This document shows positions 5,633-12,038 of a stretch of 12,038 nt of DNA, piece after piece (position 1 is the stretch's first letter; every line of letters begins with the position of its first letter). The position numbers and the translations under genes were made by a program. The notes below the pieces were generated by a model. That model worked only from the letters and a program-made list of their open reading frames with translations, searched no databases and had not been told where the DNA came from. The stretch is from Planctomycetota bacterium (GTDB taxonomy: Bacteria > Planctomycetota > PUPC01 > DSUN01), in contig VGYW01000254.1 of NCBI GenBank assembly GCA_016872875.1, forward strand, positions 1-12,038. Reading direction: 5' to 3'.

Positions 5633-7426
5633 CTAATGCCTTGGCGCCTCGTAGCCGGCCGGGGCGCGGAGGATGGCCTGGGTGCGGCGGCGAAGCTCTC
5701 TGGCGATGTCGGCCATCCGCGGGTCGGCCGCCATGGCCAGCCCCGCCCGCTGCCGGAGCACCTTCACGGCCACGCGGCACTCGCCGACCAACTCGTCCTG
5801 CGCGCCTCCGATGCCGACGAGGGCACCCGTGATCTTCTTGCAGCGCTCCAGCGCATCGGCGCCGTCGTAGTCTATCAGATTCTTGCGGAAGTCGGCCACA
5901 AGCGCCACGGCGTCCTCGGCCGGGCGAATCTCCTTCTTGCGCCGCTCGACCGATGCCTCGATGCGCTTGAGCACAGCCTGCATCTGGGCAAGACCGTCGG
6001 CCAGCGTGGGCTTGGACTTCTCTTGCTCCTCGAGCCAGGCGGTCTGATCGCGGCCGAACTTCGCGTAGGCCTCGATTCGCCCGCGAACGAGCTGGACGAA
6101 TGCCAGCACGTCGTCGAGCGCCTTCTCGACCTCGGCCTTCTTCTCCTTCTGCTGCTTCGCCTGGTAGATGCCGGTGAGCTTCGAGCGCGTGGCGCACGTG
6201 GCGGCGCCGCGGGCCACCTTCTTCTGCCCCTCGACATCGAGCACGTATTCGCACGGGCCGACCCCCAGGCATTCGCGCACGGCGTCCACCAGCGTGAAGC
6301 GGTCGAGCGGCGTGGCCTGGACACGGTTGATGGGGTACAGGAGCGCCGGCCCCTGGAACACGAGCTTCTTCTTGAGCGGCTGGAGGAAGCCCTGGCCGTC
6401 CTTGTCGAGCCAGCAGGGGTACTGGAACGAGCCGAGCACGGTCGTCCACCGCTGGCGGTTCGCCTTCATCCAGTCGGGCGTGCCCACGCGGTCGGACTGG
6501 CCGAACCAGTCGGGCTTGTCAAACTTGCCGTCGGGCAACTGGATGAGCATCTCCCAACTGTCGGCCAGCCCGTCGTCGAGGCGCCAGTCCACCCGCCACT
6601 GGGCCTGGAAGGGGGCCTTCCAGTCGAGCTTGAGCACCTTATCGGCGTCCTCCTTCGCCACGTCGCGGGTGTGCCACACGCCCTTGTCGGCGAGGGCGGC
6701 GAGCCAGAGGGTCTTGGCCTTGCCGTAGGGGATGGTGGAGGCGGCGATGAGCCGTTGCGAGCCCTCGCCAGACAGGTCGATCCGCGAATCCTCATCGCGG
6801 TCGGGCGAAATGGCGGCCAGGACGGCGTCGCCGTTGCCCACGAAGTGGAGCAGGAAGTTCTCGAATGGCAACTCCGCGCTCTTCGCCGCGATGGCCGCGG
6901 CATCCACCACAATGTCGTCGGCGAAAAAGTCCGGCATCACCGCGAAGCGGCAGGGCGCCTCGATGCGTAGCACGCTCGTGCCCGCAATAGCGTTGGTCTT
7001 CACAAAAGGCCGCGCATCCATCTCCAGTTGAATGCCCACGGTTTCCAGCGCCACCACGCCCTGAGCGTTCTTCAGCGTCTTCACGTATGGCACCGGCTTG
7101 GCCAGCATATCGCCGGTGGGCCGGAGCGCCGCGAGCAATCGCGCACCATCGGCTCCCAGCGAATAGGCCTCGGCCCCATTCCCGTTCCTCCGCAGGACGA
7201 GCGCCAAGCAGTTGTTCATCGCCACCGCATCGCCCTTGAAGGCATGGTCCGTCCTCCCCTCCGCAACCTGAGCCCACCCCTTCCTCTCCGCCAGGACCGC
7301 CGCTGCCAGCGGCGCTCCGGAGGGCTTTCCCGTGTCAAACAGCCGCACAGCCGCTGCGTCTTCGCCACGGGCAGAGGTAAGGTGGAGCATGAGCAGGAAG
7401 GCCAATACAGTCCTCGATGACATCAT
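5633..7426 (-). CDS. Exported protein of the same unrecognised family, paralogue B
   Basis: A 597-residue protein; function unknown. A signal peptide covers about 1-21 (TVLAFLLMLHLTSARG). There is no jelly-roll domain; the N-terminal module (about 26-90) has RLFDTG, ERKGW and HAFKGDAVAMNNCLALVL. The core has RFAVMPDFFADDIVVDA (160-176), LPFENFLLHF (186-195), WLAALADKGVWHTRDVAKED (241-260), WRLDDGLADSWEM (281-293), RWTTVLGSFQYPCW (326-339), and GPALLYPI...LGVGPCEYVLDVEG (359-400, C392). The C-terminal helical part (about 415-590) has ERCKK (C529) and GGAQDELVGECRVAVKVLRQ. In the last 70 residues I count about 46 identities with paralogue A, so the pair arose by tandem duplication. ATGATG at 7426/7423: the second has the better spacing (6 nt) from AAGGAG. 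Confidence 0.88.
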   Translation of the reverse strand: MMSSRTVLAFLLMLHLTSARGEDAAAVRLFDTGKPSGAPLAAAVLAERKGWAQVAEGRTDHAFKGDAVAMNNCLALVLRRNGNGAEAYSLGADGARLLAALRPTGDMLAKPVPYVKTLKNAQGVVALETVGIQLEMDARPFVKTNAIAGTSVLRIEAPCRFAVMPDFFADDIVVDAAAIAAKSAELPFENFLLHFVGNGDAVLAAISPDRDEDSRIDLSGEGSQRLIAASTIPYGKAKTLWLAALADKGVWHTRDVAKEDADKVLKLDWKAPFQAQWRVDWRLDDGLADSWEMLIQLPDGKFDKPDWFGQSDRVGTPDWMKANRQRWTTVLGSFQYPCWLDKDGQGFLQPLKKKLVFQGPALLYPINRVQATPLDRFTLVDAVRECLGVGPCEYVLDVEGQKKVARGAATCATRSKLTGIYQAKQQKEKKAEVEKALDDVLAFVQLVRGRIEAYAKFGRDQTAWLEEQEKSKPTLADGLAQMQAVLKRIEASVERRKKEIRPAEDAVALVADFRKNLIDYDGADALERCKKITGALVGIGGAQDELVGECRVAVKVLRQRAGLAMAADPRMADIARELRRRTQAILRAPAGYEAPRH

Positions 7427-7469
7427 CGGCTCCTTCTATGTGCCTATCCCGTGCCGACGGCCGCGCAAC

Positions 7470-7590
7470 GAGAAGGCAAGGGACCACAGGGACCACAAGG
7501 ACCACAGGGACGGAAGATAGGCCCCGTGCGTGTTGTTCTGTTCTGTCCCTTTGGTCCCTGGGGTCCCTGTGGTCCCTTCCGACGCTTCTC
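7470..7590. repeat. Long imperfect inverted repeat built of 9-bp tandem units
   Basis: Left arm 7479-7511 holds GGGACCACA, GGGACCACA, AGGACCACA and GGGAC; right arm 7545-7577 holds the inverted units (TGGTCCCTG, GGGTCCCTG, TGGTCCCT). The arms are complementary at 30 of 33 positions around a 33-nt loop; 7478/7578 also pairs, and GAGAAG (7470-7475) pairs with CTTCTC (7585-7590) across a small internal loop. It fills the 162-bp gap between paralogue C and paralogue B and reaches the stop codon of C. No U-tract follows on the minus strand, so in RNA it could act as a processing, stabilising or attenuating stem rather than a standard terminator. Confidence 0.85.
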
Positions 7591-9232
7591 ACTTCCCTCG
7601 AAGCATGCGCTCAACCAGCGGCTCAAGCTCCTTGCTCAGTGCCGAGTCTGGCCGCGTGGCGCACTGAGCGCGAAGGCGGCGCACGTGCAGGCGGCAGCGG
7701 GCGAGGGCGGCGTCCTGGGCCGAGCCTATCGCCCGTAACTCCTCGCCGAGTTTCTGGCACTCCTCCAGCGCATTCTCCTTGCCGATGAGCGCGGCGACGG
7801 CATCCGCCAATTGTCTCGCTGCCTTGGGCTCTTCGCCCTTCATCGCCGCCGCCTGCTCAAGTTGGCCCACAATCGTCAGGCACCGCGCGGCGCCCTCGTC
7901 GGTCGCGTGCTTCTGGCAGAGCGTGCGAAGCTGCTTCGCCGAACCGCCGTACTGCCCGATTCGCGCCTGGACGCGCCCGACGTGGTCGGCCATTTGCGCG
8001 AGGCGGTCTTTGATCTCCGCCGCGGCCGCCTTCTCCTTCTTCCGCTTGAACTGCTGCTCAACCCAGTGGCTGACCTGTTCGGGAGTTGGATTGGCCTCGG
8101 TCGCCAGCCCTTCGGCCTGGAGCACGTACTGGCACGGCCCGACGCCGAGCGTGCTCCGCATCACGTCCATGGGCAGGACCGTCGTCAGCGGCGTGGCCTT
8201 CGTGCGGTCAATCGGATAGATGATCGTCGGCCCATCGGGGAGCGCCACGCCTGCCGGCGGCCCCTTCTCGTAATCATACGACACGGCAAGGCCATCCTCG
8301 CTTGGCAACACACCGAACCGCACCTTGGTAGGTACGCTGCACCGCCACTTCGCTGGGAAGGGCGGATTCCAGTCCTTCTTCCCCCCGGCCGCGCCACTGC
8401 CCCAAATGCCCTTGCCCTCCAGAAACGTGAGCCAAATGCTGGCTCCCTTGTGACAGGTAATGTCGCAGGCGTAGCCGAAGATGACCCCGCTTCTGCGAAT
8501 GGCGCCGAGGGATGCGATCTGCCGATTCGAAGCCCAAACGCATATGGCGATGGTGTCGCTGTCCTTCCCGAGACACAGCACGGAGTTCTCCGCCGGCAGT
8601 ACGACACCGGCAGGCTCCTGCGTGAAGGAGAACACCATGTCGTCGCCCAGGAAGTCCGGCACAACAGCCAAGGGGGCATCCAATGTCATATAGACTCGTT
8701 CGAGGCCATGGCCCGGACGCACCTCGAGGATGCCGTCTGCCGCGGTGACGCGGAAGCGTAGCGAAGCCTCTGGCGCGGATTTGTGGCTTGATTCGACCAT
8801 GGCCGCGCCGACGCCATTCTCAATGATCTTGAGCGAGTCAAATGGCCCGCGCTCGGATTGTTCTAACAGGTAGCATCCGATGGAAGCCCGGTACTTCAGT
8901 CCCTCAGCGGTGCTGATGAACACAATGGCGTGGGCCCTGTTGCTCGGAACATGGAGCGTCAGCTTGTCGTTCACAAGCACAGCCTCGCCGGTGAATCGGT
9001 GTGTGGTGTTGCCCTCAGGGACAAGTCTCCATCCTTCCCGCTTGGCGAAGGCTTCGGCTGGCAGCGCCAAGTCAGTGCGCGTGCCTGTGTCGTAGATTCG
9101 GCAGAAGGGGGATTCGGCCTCTTTCTCGGCAGCAAGGGCCAGGGACGCGAGAAAGAGGCACAAAGCCGGGGAGAAGGCCACACGGACAAACACGGACAGA
9201 CACGGACGGGCAGCGTTCGCGCTGGGGGGCAT
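7589..9232 (-). CDS. Exported protein of the same unrecognised family, paralogue C (divergent, shorter core)
   Basis: Function unknown. From the ATG at 9232 it has 547 residues and a signal peptide ending near 35 (FSPALCLFLASLALAA). The N-terminal module (about 43-106) matches paralogue B: RIYDTG, KREGW and HRFTGEAVLVNDKLTLHV. Core motifs are AVVPDFLGDDMVF (about 189-201), LPAENSVLCL, then GPTIIYPI...LGVGPCQYVLQAEG (about 334-375, C367). The C-terminal helical part (about 383-547) has EECQK (C492) and IGSAQDAALARCRLHVRRLR. The RWTTVxGSFxYPCW segment of A and B is missing, so the core is some 40-50 residues shorter. The start is uncertain: no Shine-Dalgarno is seen, the frame stays open upstream through repeats (ATG at 9289), and a GTG just before FVRVAFSPAL would also give a good signal peptide. 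Confidence 0.8.
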   Translation of the reverse strand: MPPSANAARPCLSVFVRVAFSPALCLFLASLALAAEKEAESPFCRIYDTGTRTDLALPAEAFAKREGWRLVPEGNTTHRFTGEAVLVNDKLTLHVPSNRAHAIVFISTAEGLKYRASIGCYLLEQSERGPFDSLKIIENGVGAAMVESSHKSAPEASLRFRVTAADGILEVRPGHGLERVYMTLDAPLAVVPDFLGDDMVFSFTQEPAGVVLPAENSVLCLGKDSDTIAICVWASNRQIASLGAIRRSGVIFGYACDITCHKGASIWLTFLEGKGIWGSGAAGGKKDWNPPFPAKWRCSVPTKVRFGVLPSEDGLAVSYDYEKGPPAGVALPDGPTIIYPIDRTKATPLTTVLPMDVMRSTLGVGPCQYVLQAEGLATEANPTPEQVSHWVEQQFKRKKEKAAAAEIKDRLAQMADHVGRVQARIGQYGGSAKQLRTLCQKHATDEGAARCLTIVGQLEQAAAMKGEEPKAARQLADAVAALIGKENALEECQKLGEELRAIGSAQDAALARCRLHVRRLRAQCATRPDSALSKELEPLVERMLRGK

Positions 9233-9263
9233 CTGTCCGTGTGTGTCCGTGTGTGTCCGTGTC
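9179..9263. repeat. Inverted repeat of 10-bp tandem units over the start region of paralogue C
   Basis: Left arm 9179-9208 is three units of the ACACGGACA type; right arm 9234-9263 is TGTCCGTGTG, TGTCCGTGTG, TGTCCGTGTC. The arms are complementary at about 26 of 30 positions around a 25-nt loop (9209-9233). The loop holds the candidate start codon (9232-9230) and the left arm encodes CLSVFVRVA of the signal peptide, so the stem could mask translation initiation. The plan (three units, loop, three inverted units) is the same as at 7479-7577, with a different unit sequence. Confidence 0.85.
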
Positions 9264-9275
9264 ATCGCTCGGGCC

Positions 9276-9313
9276 ATCCAATCATCCATTCATCCACCCA
9301 TCCAATCATCCAC
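9276..9313. repeat. 8-bp tandem repeat between the propeller gene and paralogue C
   Basis: ATCCAATC, ATCCATTC, ATCCACCC, ATCCAATC, ATCCAC at 9276-9313, nearly five copies keeping ATCC at every 8 bases. It lies just after the stop of the propeller gene (9324) and before the inverted repeat at 9179-9263. Read through, it encodes a Trp/Met/Asp-rich stretch, which argues against using starts this far upstream for paralogue C. Confidence 0.75.
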
Positions 9314-9323
9314 TTTCCCCCCG

Positions 9324-10157
9324 TCATTTCCAGTCGGGATACATGTCCGAGCCATCCTCGGTCAGCTTGATGGGCGTGCCGCCCGCGGCGGGGATGAGGT
9401 AGAGTTCCCACGGGCCGCGCTCGCTCACGCCCTGGCAGAAGACAATCCACTTGGCGTCGGGGCTGAAACGGCCATACCGCTGCACGCCTCCGAAATGGGT
9501 GACGAGGCGGTTCTTCGTCCCGTCGGGGGCGATGATGGCGATGTGGGTCTCGGTCTCGTAGATGATCGTCTCGCCGTCGGGGGACCAGTGGGGCTCGCAG
9601 GCACCCTGCTGGTCGTAGAGCTTCGTCGGCCTGGCGCTGCCGTCGGAGGGGACGAGGTAGAGGCCGTTGCCGGCGTCCCAGCGGCAGGCGAAGGCGATGG
9701 TCTTGCCGTTCGGGCTCCAGGCGGGGCCGGAGCAATGGGGGAAGCTTTCGGGTGTGAGCGTCTTCTCGGCGCCCGAGGCGAGGTCGCGGGTGAGGATGCG
9801 TTCGCCGCGGCGGAGGGCGAGCTTGGTGCCATCGGGCGACCATTCGGCCATATCGCCGTCGCAGAGGCGCTCGGGCTTTACGCCATCAGCAGCCATCCTC
9901 CACACGCCCGGCTTCCCGCCGCGGGTGGAGGTGAAGAGGATGCTCTTGCCGTCGGGGCTGAAGACGGGGTCAACGTCGTTGTCGTCGGCGGTACCCTGGG
10001 TGAGCTGTTTCAGGCCCGAGCCGTCGGCGTTGATGGTCCAGATGCGCCATTGGTCGGAGCGGTTGGAGGAGAAGATGATCCGCCCCGTCCGCTCGGCGGC
10101 GGGGGCGGCGGCGACGAGAACTCCCAATGCGATTGCCGTGAACAAAGGTCTCATCAT
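9324..10157 (-). CDS. Secreted TolB-like PD40/WD40 beta-propeller protein
   Basis: A 277-residue protein with signal peptide 1-20 (LFTAIALGVLVAAAPA). The mature part repeats the PD40 motif: PVFSPDGKSILFTS (64-77), AEWSPDGTKLAL (104-115), PAWSPNGKTIAFAC (145-158), PHWSPDGETIIYET (189-202), GRFSPDAKWIVFCQ (229-242) and a closing DMYPDW, together with the opening GRIIFSSNRSD strand; this fits a six-bladed propeller like the C-terminal domain of TolB. It lacks the TolB N-terminal domain, and no Pal, TolA or TolQ gene is nearby, so it is a stand-alone periplasmic or extracellular binding propeller and not TolB itself. ATGATG at 10157/10154: the second lies 6 nt from GGAG (10164-10161), the first only 3 nt. 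Confidence 0.9.
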   Translation of the reverse strand: MMRPLFTAIALGVLVAAAPAAERTGRIIFSSNRSDQWRIWTINADGSGLKQLTQGTADDNDVDPVFSPDGKSILFTSTRGGKPGVWRMAADGVKPERLCDGDMAEWSPDGTKLALRRGERILTRDLASGAEKTLTPESFPHCSGPAWSPNGKTIAFACRWDAGNGLYLVPSDGSARPTKLYDQQGACEPHWSPDGETIIYETETHIAIIAPDGTKNRLVTHFGGVQRYGRFSPDAKWIVFCQGVSERGPWELYLIPAAGGTPIKLTEDGSDMYPDWK

Positions 10158-10170
10158 TGTCTCCAGGTTC

Positions 10171-10280
10171 TATTCCGCCCTTTCAGGGCTGAATGCTCGA
10201 TCTCGGACTTCCCCAGGGCGACGCCCCACGCTCCGCGCGGGGCTTGCCCTGGGCTATCATATTACGCCCTTGCAGGGCTA
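10171..10280. repeat. REP-like three-hairpin element
   Basis: Two near-identical direct repeats (TATTCCGCCCTTTCAGGGCT at 10171-10190 and TATTACGCCCTTGCAGGGCT at 10260-10279, 18 of 20) each contain a 5-bp hairpin (GCCCT/AGGGC). Between them a larger stem forms: CCCAGGGC (10212-10219) with GCCCTGGG (10246-10253), then GCCCC (10223-10227) with GGGGC (10239-10243). It fills the gap between the SGNH gene and the propeller gene. From memory this AGCCCTGAAAGGGCG / GCCCAGGGC type of repeat is common in Planctomycetota and related genomes; not verified here. Confidence 0.75.
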
Positions 10281-10291
10281 AGAGAAGACAG

Positions 10292-11395
10292 TCATGGCCT
10301 CCTGTGAAATCGGGTGAAGGCGACGTTGTCGAAGAGCTGGTGTGCGAGGAGCTTGTAGCCCTCGGCCAGGGGGTGGCTGGCATCGGCGTAGAGCGCGCTG
10401 GGAAGAGGGTCGGGGACGAGGTGGGGAATCCCGTTGGCCTTGAGCCAGTCGGCGACCACCTGCTTGCGGGCGGCGTAGAGCGCGCGGCTCTCATCGGTGA
10501 GCATGTGCTCGTTGAAGGGGCCGAGGAGGACGAAGACGCGGTTGCCCCGGCTGCGGAGGAGCTCGACGGTTTCGCGGAAGCAGCGCCACTGGAGCGAGGT
10601 TTCGAACTCTACCCACTCGAAGGGCTGCCTCGTGATGCCCTGGTCGGTCCAGGGGCGGGCGTCGGGCCTGGGCGAGGGCGGCTCGTTTGGGGAGGGGAGC
10701 TTCAGCGCGACGGCGGCCACGGGCCAGGAATAGGGGTGCTCGATTGTCCACGATGGGATGTCGCGGTCGCCGAAATACGCGATCTGGAGGTGGCTCTTCC
10801 AGGCGTGGAAGGGGATGAGGCGCTCGACCGCGACGTCGAGCCGCCGCGTGTAGGTCTCGCGGTAGCAGGGGATTTTGGGGGAGAATTGCGGCACGAGGGT
10901 CGGGTGGTTGAAGGCGAACTCCTTCTCGGTGGTCAGGTCGTGGCGGGGAGAGCTCATCCAGAGGAGGTTGCAGTGGAGGATCACCATGCCGTAACTGGTC
11001 GCCCCGCTGTAGTAGCGCACCAGCCCCGCCATCGCCGCGGGGTGGATGCCGTCCACCCCGAGATTGGCGTAAATATCCCTCCCCGCCAGGCGGTTGAGGC
11101 AGGCAGAGAGGGTTTCGTCCTTCGAGACGTAGTGGCCCCAGATTACCGAGTCGCCGATCACGGGGACGGTGCCCTGGTCGCGCTGAGCGTGCCAGAGGCG
11201 GTTGTAGGCCCAGTAGTCGCTCCCCAGGCTGAAGGGCTGGCGATGGTTGGGCTCGATGCGTAGCGGCTCGATGGCCTTCCAGGCGATTGGGGCGAAGACG
11301 ACGAAGGCCGCGATCAGGGGCAGCGCGACCGCCCACTCGCGAAGCGAGAGCCGCACGTCGTTCGAGCCGAAGGGCGGGTCAAGCGATGCCGACAA
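10292..11395 (-). CDS. Membrane-anchored SGNH/AlgJ-like protein, partner of the MBOAT acyltransferase
   Basis: A 367-residue protein with one N-terminal transmembrane segment (about 21-41, WAVALPLIAAFVVFAPIAW) and an extracytoplasmic SGNH-hydrolase-like domain. Catalytic elements are visible: GDS at 81-83 (nucleophile Ser), NLGVDG at 111-116 (oxyanion-hole Asn), and the Asp/His pair D338-A-S-H341 near the C-terminus. In alginate-type systems such proteins (AlgJ/AlgX) take acetyl groups handed over by an MBOAT protein and pass them to a polysaccharide, and the MBOAT gene lies directly upstream. The start is a TTG at 11395 with a full AGGAGG 7 nt upstream; the open frame continues further up, but those residues come from a tandem repeat and the MBOAT gene. 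The acceptor polymer is unknown. Confidence 0.85.
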   Translation of the reverse strand: MSASLDPPFGSNDVRLSLREWAVALPLIAAFVVFAPIAWKAIEPLRIEPNHRQPFSLGSDYWAYNRLWHAQRDQGTVPVIGDSVIWGHYVSKDETLSACLNRLAGRDIYANLGVDGIHPAAMAGLVRYYSGATSYGMVILHCNLLWMSSPRHDLTTEKEFAFNHPTLVPQFSPKIPCYRETYTRRLDVAVERLIPFHAWKSHLQIAYFGDRDIPSWTIEHPYSWPVAAVALKLPSPNEPPSPRPDARPWTDQGITRQPFEWVEFETSLQWRCFRETVELLRSRGNRVFVLLGPFNEHMLTDESRALYAARKQVVADWLKANGIPHLVPDPLPSALYADASHPLAEGYKLLAHQLFDNVAFTRFHRRP

Positions 11396-11402
11396 GCCAA
11401 TT

Positions 11403-11408
11403 CCTCCT
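11403..11408 (-). promoter_or_regulatory. Strong Shine-Dalgarno site that fixes a TTG start
   Basis: AGGAGG on the minus strand, 7 nt before the TTG at 11395-11393. It is the best ribosome binding site in the window and separates the true start of the SGNH protein from the longer in-frame reading through the repeat. Confidence 0.75.
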
Positions 11409-11411
11409 GCT

Positions 11412-11462
11412 GAATCGATTGAATCGACTGATTCGACTAATTCGATTGATCCGACTGATCGG
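11412..11462. repeat. 9-bp tandem repeat between the MBOAT and SGNH genes
   Basis: GAATCGATT, GAATCGACT, GATTCGACT, AATTCGATT, GATCCGACT, GATCGG at 11412-11462: five full units and a partial one with a conserved TCGA-like core. It occupies most of the 82-bp gap after the MBOAT stop and ends next to the Shine-Dalgarno site of the SGNH gene. Confidence 0.8.
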
Positions 11463-11477
11463 TGGCATGCGGCGCCC

Positions 11478-12038
11478 TCAGAACTGGAAGTAAATGAACG
11501 GCTGGCCGCCGCTCTGGGCGCACATGAAGGTGCAGACGGCCATGAACACCACAATGGCGACCCGCACGGGCGCGGGTCTCAGCCACGCCCGGGCATCGCT
11601 CTCATAGAGGTGCTGGTAGAGCCAGACGGCGGCGACTAGGCCGAAGATCACAATGGGGCAGCGGGGGTCGGTCCAGCCGCCCGTGAAGATGCGCCTGACG
11701 ATCAGCCAAGCATCGTCGAGGCTGCGCGCGCGGAAGAAAATCCAGGCGAAGGTCACGCAGGCGAAGACGAATGCCCGCTTCAGGCCGTCCGGCAGCCGCT
11801 CCCTGTAGAAGGCGGTGGCCTCAAGGTTGCGCGTGAGCACGCGATAGGCCGCGTGGAGCGCGCCCCAGATGACAAAGGTCCAGCTCGCGCCGTGCCAGAG
11901 GCCGGAGATGACCATCGTGGCCGCCATGTTCGCGTGGGTGAGCACCTCGCCCCGCCGGTTGCCGCCGAGCGGGATGTAAACGTAGTCGCGGAACCAGGTG
12001 GAGAGGCTGATGTGCCAGCGGCGCCAGAAGTCGCCGAA
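11478..12038 (-). CDS. MBOAT-family membrane O-acyltransferase (AlgI-like), C-terminal part
   Basis: The last 186 residues of a protein that begins beyond the window. The first visible residues, FGDFWRRWHISLSTWFRDYV and then YIPLGGNRRG, are the hallmark of AlgI/DltB-like MBOAT proteins, followed by ISGLWHGASWTFVIWGALHA with the conserved catalytic His (visible residue 49). Several hydrophobic segments follow (AFVFACVTFAWIFF, IVIFGLVAAVWLY, VAIVVFMAVCTFM), and the end FIYFQF is typical of AlgI relatives. These multi-pass proteins carry acyl (usually acetyl) groups across the membrane for polysaccharide modification. The SGNH gene 82 bp downstream is its expected partner. Full length is probably near 450-500 residues by family norm. 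Confidence 0.9.
   Translation of the reverse strand, partial: FGDFWRRWHISLSTWFRDYVYIPLGGNRRGEVLTHANMAATMVISGLWHGASWTFVIWGALHAAYRVLTRNLEATAFYRERLPDGLKRAFVFACVTFAWIFFRARSLDDAWLIVRRIFTGGWTDPRCPIVIFGLVAAVWLYQHLYESDARAWLRPAPVRVAIVVFMAVCTFMCAQSGGQPFIYFQF

Noticed and set aside
7479..9313. CRISPR array
   Set aside because: Units are 8-10 bp, without spacers of regular length, partly inverted, and no cas gene is present.
9324..10157. Assignment of the propeller as TolB of the Tol-Pal system
   Set aside because: The TolB N-terminal domain and all Tol-Pal neighbours are missing; only the PD40 blades match.
11396..11554. Longer N-terminus of the SGNH protein
   Set aside because: The added residues come from the 9-bp tandem repeat and from the MBOAT coding region in another frame; the AGGAGG-TTG start is far better.

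Overview
The window is GC-rich (about two-thirds by eye) and every credible gene is on the minus strand, so genes are described below in transcription order, from high to low coordinates. The gene set (ECF sigma factor with a zinc-finger anti-sigma factor, a SUMF1-domain lipoprotein, a TolB-like propeller, many exported proteins of unknown type, and an MBOAT/SGNH pair) and the REP-like intergenic repeats suggest a Planctomycetota or related PVC-group bacterium. That placement is inference from gene style; there is no rRNA or other marker here.

Layout. 12038-11478: C-terminal part of an MBOAT O-acyltransferase, running off the window edge. 11395-10292: membrane-anchored SGNH/AlgJ-like partner. 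Together they look like a polysaccharide O-acetylation pair. 10280-10171: a three-hairpin REP-like element. 10157-9324: secreted TolB-like beta-propeller. 9232-7589, 7426-5633 and 5584-3272: three tandem paralogues (called here C, B and A) of an exported family I do not recognise, with a beta-rich core and a helical C-terminal domain; A has an extra N-terminal jelly-roll-like domain. 3230-2352: SUMF1/FGE-fold lipoprotein. 2351-2106: a 246-bp MITE-like element with 18-bp terminal inverted repeats and a perfect 10-bp direct repeat on both sides, sitting directly after the lipoprotein's stop codon. 2095-1893: hairpin-rich non-coding DNA. 1892-126: ECF sigma factor, anti-sigma factor and an exported coiled-coil protein in overlapping reading frames. 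125-1: nested inverted repeats.

How the parts may work together. The sigma/anti-sigma/coiled-coil cassette looks like one translationally coupled envelope-sensing unit. Genes C, B, A and the SUMF1 lipoprotein are closely spaced and all exported, so they may form one envelope or extracellular module; the O-acetylation pair upstream would fit a shared cell-surface polysaccharide theme, but that is inference only.

The most unusual points are the triplicated family with two invariant cysteines, the intact MITE with its target duplication, and the fact that almost every gene boundary carries its own short repeat cluster (units of 7, 7, 8, 9, 9, 10 and 15 bp). Two of these clusters are built as three tandem units, a loop, and three inverted units.
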